Both the position numbers and the translations under genes were made by a program. Below, one piece after another: positions 6,660 to 12,743 of a DNA stretch of 22,566 bases (position 1 is the stretch's first letter; every line of letters starts with the position of its first letter). The notes beneath the pieces are model-generated. The model searched no databases, was not told where the DNA came from, and saw only the letters and a list, made by a program, of their open reading frames with translations. Source of the stretch: Ruminococcus flavefaciens (lineage in GTDB: Bacteria > Bacillota > Clostridia > Oscillospirales > Ruminococcaceae). Where the stretch lies: positions 1 to 22,566 of the forward strand of contig DFJW01000091.1 in the NCBI GenBank assembly GCA_002373775.1, in the 5' to 3' direction.

Positions 6660-7460
6660 TCAATCCCTCCGTTTTATTCTGGATATTACTGCGGCTGCGG
6701 CTGCTGTTATGAGTGCAGCGATGTCCGCATAGGGCGCACGTCTTCCGGTAGCAGGCGAAGACGAAGCTGCCGGAGAAGAAACTGCTGATCCGGATGCAGC
6801 ATGAGTTGTCTTTGAAGTTCCGGAAGCAGGATCGTGTGCGGAAGCTGAAGTCGGGACCGTCATTGCCGCAGAGAATACGGATGAAACGGCAGCAGAAGTG
6901 GCTGTAGTTGTCACAGCGGCAGCAGTTTTAGTGGTTGTAGTAGTTGTTGTGGTGGTTGTTGTAGTGGAGACCGGTCTTTTTGGGATGTACACAGCATTGG
7001 AAGAGTTTTCGGCTTCCTGATCCTGATAGCTGAAGATCGGTTCAGGGAGATCCGGCGTGTATGTCACGTCTTTTGCTCTTGCATAGTGTAAGCAGGTCAC
7101 CCTATAGTAGTGACCTCCTTCGACCTCAACAGCAAGGTGATCGATTATATGCCGTTTGCTGCCAGAGATCAGTATATCCCCGAGTTCTGACTCATCTTTC
7201 CAGTTCTTGCAGTCGTCACTGTATTGAACTTTGGTATTCTTGCAGCCTATTGAATCGGTTTTGATGGCGGCAAGAGTTTTTGCGGTGAGGGAAAGTTTAT
7301 AGTCAGAAGCTTCACAGTAAAGACTGCATTTTTCTATAAGACCTGTGGAATAATCCGGGCCGAAAAAGCTCGAAGCGTTAGTTTCACAGGATATAAGCGG
7401 TGAAAATGTATTTGTGATGATTATCGCGCTTGCTGCGGCAGCTGTCAGTAATTTCTTCAT
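6660..7460 (-). CDS. Surface protein with SPATG sorting signal and threonine linker
   Basis: A 266-aa protein. Residues 1-30 form a signal peptide. A globular domain (about 32-135) has the pattern of small clostridial exported domains (paired cysteines, KVQYSDDCKNWKDE, a YYRVTCLHYA end) and resembles DUF6147, though I assign that only loosely. A run of 12 threonines and an Ala/Ser/Thr-rich spacer (about 165-234) precede SPATG (235-239), a hydrophobic stretch and a basic RIKRRD tail. That arrangement is a sortase substrate; (S/P)PxTG is the motif known for Clostridioides difficile SrtB. The protein is therefore probably anchored to peptidoglycan, or held by the C-terminal membrane segment if no matching sortase exists. 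It starts 10 bp after the anti-sigma stop, with GAGGG 8 bp upstream, so translation is likely coupled. No sortase gene is in the window. Confidence 0.75.
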   Translation of the reverse strand: MKKLLTAAAASAIIITNTFSPLISCETNASSFFGPDYSTGLIEKCSLYCEASDYKLSLTAKTLAAIKTDSIGCKNTKVQYSDDCKNWKDESELGDILISGSKRHIIDHLAVEVEGGHYYRVTCLHYARAKDVTYTPDLPEPIFSYQDQEAENSSNAVYIPKRPVSTTTTTTTTTTTTKTAAAVTTTATSAAVSSVFSAAMTVPTSASAHDPASGTSKTTHAASGSAVSSPAASSSPATGRRAPYADIAALITAAAAAVISRIKRRD

Positions 7461-7470
7461 GATGCTGCCC

Positions 7471-8403
7471 TCAATTCTTGTGGTCAGGTCCGAAAGAGCT
7501 TACAAAACTTTCGAATTCATTACTGTCCAGATAATAGCCGTATATCGTGTAAACTGTGTTATCAGTAAGGAAAATGGCAGTCATGTGGTGATAGTCTTCC
7601 TTAAAGAAGTACACATGAGTATCGTCAGCACATACACCTCCGTGAACATCATATGACTCTGACGGCACGAGCTGTGAAGGGATATGCTCGGCGTCGTTAT
7701 ATCTTTCGATAGTTATATCCAGCAATGATTCGCCAAACTTTCCGGACGAGAACGAGAAATACAGGTCGTATGAGTCCTGCAATTCCTCATAGCTGAAATC
7801 GGTCGGGACAAAAGTGCCGAATTCCTCACTGGAATAGTCAGGCAGCCATATATCGTCTCCTAACTCTGTCTCCATGCTTTTTCTGAGCATGTAGTCAGCG
7901 ATCCCTCCGGCAGCTGCACCCGGAGTTGATGAGGTATCCAAGGGTTCAGTCCCGGCAGGAACTGTTGCAGGCTCATCCTCACCCGGAGCCATAGGCGGTC
8001 CGAAATAAGCATCCGGATCATCTTTTGAAAAATCAAGTGAGAAACCGTTTTTGGTATATTCTATGGCGGTCAGAAAGGCGTTCTGACCGAAAGTGGATAT
8101 GGAATAGATATTGAGAGCGATACCGATAACAAGACATGCGCTGAGTGAAACTGCCCAGCAGCAGATACGTCTGATCTTCTGCCGCTTTTTTCTTGCGCTG
8201 ACCTCGCTCATTATCACATCAACGGGCGGTTCAGGGACATTGATACCGGATAATCCGGTGATAGTCCGGCTCAGCTCAGCAATTGTATCAAGATCCTGCT
8301 CTCCCTCTGGTCTTGCAAGCTCTTCATCGAGAAGCTTTTGCAGATCGTTTATCATTTCTTCATCAGAAATATCATGGATCAGCAGATCGTTGTTTTTATT
8401 CAT
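7471..8403 (-). CDS. Probable membrane anti-sigma factor with DUF4367-like ectodomain
   Basis: A 310-aa single-pass membrane protein. An acidic N-terminal region (1-70) with a helical, leucine-rich segment (about 14-50) is followed by a basic patch RKKRQKIRR and one membrane helix (about 82-101), so the N-terminus should be cytoplasmic. Outside are a low-complexity Pro/Gly/Asp linker (about 128-165) and a folded domain (about 185-305) whose ending, HHMTAIFLTDNTVYTIYGYY then a short helix, resembles DUF4367, often found on clostridial anti-sigma proteins. It lies 95 bp downstream of an ECF sigma gene, the usual partner order. The classic zinc-binding HxxxCxxC of ZAS-type anti-sigma factors is absent, so it would bind sigma by another fold. 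AAGGAG lies upstream of the ATG. The anti-sigma role rests on context and topology, not on a recognised binding motif. Confidence 0.7.
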   Translation of the reverse strand: MNKNNDLLIHDISDEEMINDLQKLLDEELARPEGEQDLDTIAELSRTITGLSGINVPEPPVDVIMSEVSARKKRQKIRRICCWAVSLSACLVIGIALNIYSISTFGQNAFLTAIEYTKNGFSLDFSKDDPDAYFGPPMAPGEDEPATVPAGTEPLDTSSTPGAAAGGIADYMLRKSMETELGDDIWLPDYSSEEFGTFVPTDFSYEELQDSYDLYFSFSSGKFGESLLDITIERYNDAEHIPSQLVPSESYDVHGGVCADDTHVYFFKEDYHHMTAIFLTDNTVYTIYGYYLDSNEFESFVSSFGPDHKN

Positions 8404-8477
8404 CTGGATCTCTCCTTCTGTATAATAAATGTCGCAGATAAAGCCAGTTTTTTCTGCGCATGAGATTTTTTGTAGGA

Positions 8478-8492
8478 ATCACCAAAAGTGAT
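8478..8492. repeat. Small intercistronic hairpin between sigma and anti-sigma genes
   Basis: ATCAC-caaaa-GTGAT is a 5-bp perfect inverted repeat that begins 7 bp past the sigma stop codon. It is too weak to be a confident terminator. It could stabilise or partly attenuate the operon message, setting sigma above anti-sigma levels. Confidence 0.3.
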
Positions 8493-8498
8493 AGCGGG

Positions 8499-8972
8499 TT
8501 ATTGTAGCTTTTTGAGTTTGAGTTTTATCTTATGGACTTTCTGATACAGGGCGGACAATGATATGCCGAGCTTCCTTGCGGCGGCATTCCGCTGACCGTA
8601 ATCCGTATCATAGTAAGCCTCAAGTATACTGCGCTCATCCGGCGACAGTTCATCAAGAATAGTGCCGGTGTCGTCGTCGATGCGTTCGGGGGATGGGATC
8701 TCCTGAGCTTCCGGGCAGTCTTCTATACTTATCTCCGCCCTGTTGTTTTTCCGCCAGTAGACGCGGATAATATTGTCAGCAGCACGATACAGCCATAGAC
8801 GTATATTATCTGTATTCTCAAGATCATTGCGCTTGGTCAAAAAGAGCACGAAGAGTTCCTGAGTGCAGTCTTCGGCAGCAGTCTTGCTGCGCCCGAGACG
8901 GGCAAAGCAATAGCTGAAAAGCTCCTTGTAGTATTGCCGTATCAGTGCTTCGCAAGTTTCCTGACTTATCAC
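8499..8972 (-). CDS. ECF-type RNA polymerase sigma factor
   Basis: A 157-aa sigma-70 family protein with only regions 2 and 4, as in extracytoplasmic-function sigmas. Region 2 (about 8-75) shows YCFARLGRSKTAAEDCTQELF and the -10-recognition stretch IRLWLYRAADNIIRVYWRKN. A variable acidic linker (about 80-105) follows. Region 4 (about 107-155) shows LSPDERSILEAYY and a helix-turn-helix with NAAARKLGISLSALYQKVHK. The start is GTG at 8972, chosen because AAGGAGG lies 7 bp upstream and no better ATG exists. It is first in an operon with the putative anti-sigma factor, an SPATG surface protein and a dockerin protein, so it probably responds to an envelope or substrate signal. A sigma-A promoter precedes it. 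I cannot read its own target promoter from this window. Confidence 0.9.
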   Translation of the reverse strand: MISQETCEALIRQYYKELFSYCFARLGRSKTAAEDCTQELFVLFLTKRNDLENTDNIRLWLYRAADNIIRVYWRKNNRAEISIEDCPEAQEIPSPERIDDDTGTILDELSPDERSILEAYYDTDYGQRNAAARKLGISLSALYQKVHKIKLKLKKLQ

Positions 8973-9014
8973 TGCTTCTCCTCCTTTCCTCAGGTAATAC
9001 GATAACTATTTTAT

Positions 9015-9043
9015 ATTGTAGCACAATAATACAGTCGTGTCAA
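9015..9043 (-). promoter_or_regulatory. Sigma-A promoter of the ECF sigma operon
   Basis: On the minus strand, TTGACA (9043-9038), a 17-bp spacer and TACAAT (9020-9015) predict a start near 9008 and a 36-nt leader before the GTG. A near-consensus promoter suggests constant transcription of the operon, with control exerted on sigma activity. Confidence 0.8.
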
Positions 9044-9089
9044 ATATCGCAGCGATGTAAGGTCTGTTATATTGTAAATATTTTCATTG

Positions 9090-9117
9090 TTGCATTTTCT
9101 GAAATTCTGCATAGAAT
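9090..9117 (+). promoter_or_regulatory. Possible promoter before the structured 9137-9244 element
   Basis: TTGCAT (9090-9095), a 16-bp spacer and TAGAAT (9112-9117) point rightwards, with a predicted start near 9124, just before the paired element. The match is fair, not strong. Confidence 0.35.
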
Positions 9118-9136
9118 AAAGAAGCGGCAGAAAGAT

Positions 9137-9244
9137 GAAGCGCCGTCCGGAGTGGCTGATGCCCGTGAAAAGCTGCGGACACACGGCGGTTCACCGGACG
9201 GCTGCTTCAGATAGATGATGCCGCCGTGTATCCTGCACGGCGGC
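9137..9244. other. Strongly base-paired intergenic element, possible structured RNA
   Basis: The 434-bp gap between the divergent sigma and TepA genes (8973-9406) has no credible gene; it holds the two promoters and this G+C-rich block. GAAGCGCCGTCCGG (9137-9150) pairs with 9194-9208, 14 bp with one bulged T, enclosing 43 nt that can form a CCGTG/CACGG inner helix. Next, GCCGCCGTG (9220-9228) pairs with CACGGCGGC (9236-9244) around a 7-nt loop. ACACGGCGG (9181-9189) is also complementary to CCGCCGTGT (9221-9229), so two mutually exclusive folds are possible. The block lies outside both predicted divergent transcripts, and no T run follows either helix. It matches no riboswitch or ncRNA family I recognise. 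It could be an independent RNA, a protein-binding site or a remnant of a repeat. Confidence 0.5.
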
Positions 9245-9308
9245 TGATGTCTGTTGAGCAGGTCGTGCATCTGATTGAAAATAATATTTAACTTTTAATA
9301 CATGCGTA

Positions 9309-9337
9309 TTGACTTTGCAGTGAAAGCGAGTTATAAT
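9309..9337 (+). promoter_or_regulatory. Sigma-A promoter of the tepA gene
   Basis: TTGACT (9309-9314), a 17-bp spacer and a perfect TATAAT (9332-9337) predict a start near 9344 and a leader of about 60 nt. Confidence 0.85.
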
Positions 9338-9406
9338 AAATATGTATACGCTTGCGCGATCGTCATACAATAGCATTATCGTACAGACGATGGCAGGAGG
9401 GTATAT

Positions 9407-10111
9407 ATGTCAGAGGAAATCGAAAAAAACACCGGTGCTGAAGAATTGCTGAATGAAGCTGAACTTGCCGAGAAAACAGGCGAGACAGTTTCTCATGATT
9501 CAAAGCATCTGATCCACTGTCTGAATATCATAGGTCAGATAGAAGGACACTACGCACTTCCGGAACAGAACAAGGCTACAAAGTATGAGCATATAATCCC
9601 TGCTCTTGTGGCTATCGAGCAGGACAGGAGCGTGGAAGGGCTGCTGGTCATACTGAATACCGCAGGCGGAGACGTGGAAGCAGGTCTGGCACTTGCCGAG
9701 CTGATATCCGGGATGAAAACGCCGACTGTATCCCTTGTGGTGGGAGGCGGTCACTCTATCGGAGTACCGCTGGCAGTCAGCGCAAAGCGCTCGTTCATAG
9801 CGCCTACAGCTTCCATGACCATACATCCTGTGAGGATGAACGGTACCGTTCTCGGAGTTCCGCAGACGCTTTCCTATTTCGACCGCATGCAGGAACGGAT
9901 AATACGTTTCGTCACATCCAACAGTAATGTGGACGGAGATGAATTCCGCAGACTGATGATGAACACAGATGAGCTGGTGCTGGATGTGGGGAGCATAGTT
10001 GAAGGCAGCCGCGCTGTTGAGCTGGGGCTGATAGACAGTCTCGGCGGACTTAGCGATGCAATAAACGGGCTTTATGAACTTATAGAAGCATCAGAGCCCA
10101 GATACCGGTGA
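9407..10111 (+). CDS. tepA: TepA-like ClpP-fold serine protease
   Basis: A 234-aa cytoplasmic protein of the ClpP/crotonase fold, the branch that includes Bacillus subtilis TepA (YmfB, translocation-enhancing protein). Residues 1-35 are an acidic, likely disordered extension. The core (about 36-225) has LLVILNTAGGDVEAGLALAE, then GGGHSIGVPLAVSA with candidate nucleophile S117, and SMTIHPVR with candidate H140, which match the ClpP Ser and His positions. I could not place the third residue with confidence. AGGAGGG (9395-9401) lies 5 bp before the ATG. It sits directly upstream of ftsK/spoIIIE, as tepA sits beside spoIIIE in Bacillus, which supports the assignment. No Clp ATPase is adjacent. 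Peptidase activity is inferred from the fold; the substrate is unknown. Confidence 0.85.
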   Translation: MSEEIEKNTGAEELLNEAELAEKTGETVSHDSKHLIHCLNIIGQIEGHYALPEQNKATKYEHIIPALVAIEQDRSVEGLLVILNTAGGDVEAGLALAELISGMKTPTVSLVVGGGHSIGVPLAVSAKRSFIAPTASMTIHPVRMNGTVLGVPQTLSYFDRMQERIIRFVTSNSNVDGDEFRRLMMNTDELVLDVGSIVEGSRAVELGLIDSLGGLSDAINGLYELIEASEPRYR

Positions 10112-10199
10112 GATAACATATCTTTATCAGATACGCCCGGCAGCAAAGTTTCCGGGCAAAAATACATAAATCAGTAGAACAAACTATCGGAGGATAAAA

Positions 10200-12725
10200 A
10201 TGGCTGAGGCTAAAAAGAGGGGCGCAGCAAGACCGCAGAAGGCGGATCCGGCAAGCCCTAAAGAAAAAGGAAAGGGAAATTCTGCGCCAAAGAACGATCA
10301 GAATCAGTTCTGGTCAATAATACTGTTTGCACTGGGAACACTGGTGGCGCTCATGACGCTCATCAAGGGTTCGGCAGGCTGGCGCGGGATACATAACGTA
10401 CTGCTTGGAATGTTCGGCGCGGCAGTTTTCTTCGTGCCGGTGATACTTATATATACATCTATCCAGATCGGCATGGAGAAGAGCCAGAAAAATGTTGCCG
10501 GACGTGCGGTGTGGGGCGTGGCGATGACCTTTCTTGCAAGTGCTGCCCTTCAGATTTTTCTGATAGGCGAAGTGCCGGGCGACAGTTTCTTCAAGAAACT
10601 GTCCGGACTTTACCGCGACGGCATGGACCTTCACGGCGGCGGAGTTGCCAGCGGCATATTTGCGTGGCCGCTTATCGCAGCATTCGGCGGACTGGGCGCG
10701 AAGATCATAACTGTCATACTTTTTTTCGTATTCGCACTCCTGCTTTCAGGACTGGGACTCATTGATTTCCTGAAGCTGCTTTGCCGACCTTTCGGATTCA
10801 TGAAGGGATTTTTCAACGGTATTCAGGATCTGCTTCTTGGCGGATACTATGACGATGAATATGAGGACGATATAGATGATGACGGCGAGAAAAAGAGCTT
10901 TGACAAGGACCTTGAGGCGATCGAACTGGTGAACAGCCGCAAGCCGAAAAAGGTTGAGCCGGTCACACAGATAGAAAAGGCTTCCGGAGTCACATCTGAC
11001 GGCTTCCTTTTCGATGTGCCGATACCGACTAATGATGTGGTGATACACAATACAGAGCCGCCGGATCCGGTATCGACAGCAACTGCTGTACTGCCTGTGG
11101 CTCAGGCACTTGAAGCTGTAAAAGCGGCAGGTCAGCCGGATGCCGACCTTGAACGTCTCATATCCAAGGCAGCTGAAAAGAAAGAAGATGCTCCGGATAA
11201 AGATGAGATCGGATCCGACGACACTCAGCAGGAGATAGTCATCGAACCGCTTTACATCCTTCCGCCCATAGAGCTGCTCAAACTTCCGCAGAACCGTTCC
11301 AACAGCGCAGATGCAGCAGTTGAGATGCGTGAAAAAGCGGACACCATAGTAAATACACTTCGCAGTTTCGGCGTAGAGGTCAAGATAAGGGACATTTTCC
11401 GCGGACCTTCCATAACGAGGTATGAAGTTCAGCCCGGTTCCGGCGTCAAGATATCGCGCATCAAGAACCTTGATGCTGACATCGCGCTGAATCTTGCAGA
11501 GGACGGCGTGCGTATCGCTCCTGTAAAGGGCAAGCCCGTGGTTGGCATTGAAGTTCCTAACGGACACAGGGACACCGTATCCCTGCGTGAGATACTCAGT
11601 TCAAATGAGTTCCATAATGCCAAGAGCAAGCTGACTTTTGCTGTGGGCAAGGACATCGCAGGCAACTGCATACTGGGCGATATATCTAAGATGCCCCATG
11701 TCATCATAGCAGGTACTACCGGTTCAGGTAAGTCGGTCTGCACACGTTCCATAATAATGAGTATCCTTTTCAACGCCAAGCCGGACGAGGTAAAGCTGAT
11801 ACTCATTGATCCTAAAATGGTCGAATTCAAGGTGTTTGACGGCATACCGCATCTGCTCACACCTATCATAATCGAAGCAAAGAAAGCTCCCGGTGCTCTC
11901 AACTGGGCGGTAAACGAGATGATGAAGAGATACCGCATGCTTTCCGACACCGGAACGAACGATCTGCGTTCCTACAATGAATACGCCGAGGCAAATGAAC
12001 TTGATAAAATGCCGCAGATAGTTATATTCATCGACGAGCTGGCTGATATGATGCTGGTCGCTAAGAACGAAGTGGAAGACTCCATACAGCGCCTTGCACA
12101 GATGGGACGTGCTGCCGGCATGCACCTTGTAGTAGCGACTCAGCGTCCTACCACAGATGTTATCACCGGTACTATCAAGGCGAATATCCCGAGCCGTATA
12201 GCTCTTTCAGTATCTACAGCCATTGACTCAAGGACCATAATAGATGACGGCGGCGCAGATAAGCTTCTCGGAAACGGCGACATGCTCTACAAGCCTATCG
12301 GCGTGAACGATCCTCTGCGAGTACAGGGATGCTTTGCATCAAACGCCGAGATACAGGCGACTATCGAGTATATCAAGGCACAGGGCGAAGCAGAGTACGA
12401 TCACTCTGTAACAGAAGCTGTTGAGAGCTACGTTCCCCAGACCAAGGGCGGCGGAAGCTCTGATACCGGAGACAGCAATATTTCTGATGAGGATGAAGAT
12501 ATCCTTTTCAGAGCCATGGAAGTTGCCGTGATGAACGGACAGGTGTCCACGACCATGCTCCAGAAGAAACTCAAGCTCGGATACGCCAAAGCATCACGCT
12601 TTATCGACGAGCTGGAGGAACGCGGCGTAATAGGACCGAGCGAAGGCTCAAAACCGCGTAAAGTGTATATGTCAAGAATGCAGTTTGACGAAATGAAACT
12701 CAGGAGAATGCAGGATATCGACTGA
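10200..12725 (+). CDS. ftsK: DNA translocase FtsK/SpoIIIE
   Basis: An 841-aa membrane-anchored DNA pump that moves chromosomal DNA through the division septum. A basic N-terminal tail (1-35) is followed by about four membrane helices (residues 38-195) and an acidic linker (about 215-360). The motor has Walker A GTTGSGKS (505-512), Walker B IVIFIDELAD with D612/E613, and the following ATQRPTTDVITGTIKANIPSR stretch typical of the family. The C-terminal winged-helix gamma domain (about 765-835; LFRAMEVAVMNGQVSTTMLQKKL region) reads KOPS/SRS-type orienting sites. GGAGGA lies 6 bp before the ATG, 88 bp after tepA, with no convincing terminator between, so the two may be co-transcribed. Length is normal for the Gram-positive branch. 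FtsK and SpoIIIE cannot be told apart from sequence alone. Confidence 0.95.
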   Translation: MAEAKKRGAARPQKADPASPKEKGKGNSAPKNDQNQFWSIILFALGTLVALMTLIKGSAGWRGIHNVLLGMFGAAVFFVPVILIYTSIQIGMEKSQKNVAGRAVWGVAMTFLASAALQIFLIGEVPGDSFFKKLSGLYRDGMDLHGGGVASGIFAWPLIAAFGGLGAKIITVILFFVFALLLSGLGLIDFLKLLCRPFGFMKGFFNGIQDLLLGGYYDDEYEDDIDDDGEKKSFDKDLEAIELVNSRKPKKVEPVTQIEKASGVTSDGFLFDVPIPTNDVVIHNTEPPDPVSTATAVLPVAQALEAVKAAGQPDADLERLISKAAEKKEDAPDKDEIGSDDTQQEIVIEPLYILPPIELLKLPQNRSNSADAAVEMREKADTIVNTLRSFGVEVKIRDIFRGPSITRYEVQPGSGVKISRIKNLDADIALNLAEDGVRIAPVKGKPVVGIEVPNGHRDTVSLREILSSNEFHNAKSKLTFAVGKDIAGNCILGDISKMPHVIIAGTTGSGKSVCTRSIIMSILFNAKPDEVKLILIDPKMVEFKVFDGIPHLLTPIIIEAKKAPGALNWAVNEMMKRYRMLSDTGTNDLRSYNEYAEANELDKMPQIVIFIDELADMMLVAKNEVEDSIQRLAQMGRAAGMHLVVATQRPTTDVITGTIKANIPSRIALSVSTAIDSRTIIDDGGADKLLGNGDMLYKPIGVNDPLRVQGCFASNAEIQATIEYIKAQGEAEYDHSVTEAVESYVPQTKGGGSSDTGDSNISDEDEDILFRAMEVAVMNGQVSTTMLQKKLKLGYAKASRFIDELEERGVIGPSEGSKPRKVYMSRMQFDEMKLRRMQDID

Positions 12726-12743
12726 TAAACAGGAGGCGATGAT

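Noticed and set aside
10135..10157. GCCCGG/CCGGGC hairpin between tepA and ftsK as a terminator
   Set aside because: The stem is only 6 bp with an 11-nt loop and is followed by A residues rather than T on the plus strand, so it is unlikely to stop transcription into ftsK.
10746..11567. A 273-codon open frame on the minus strand inside ftsK
   Set aside because: It lies wholly opposite a firmly identified gene, has no ribosome site or known domain, and its cysteine/arginine-rich product is typical of antisense shadows.
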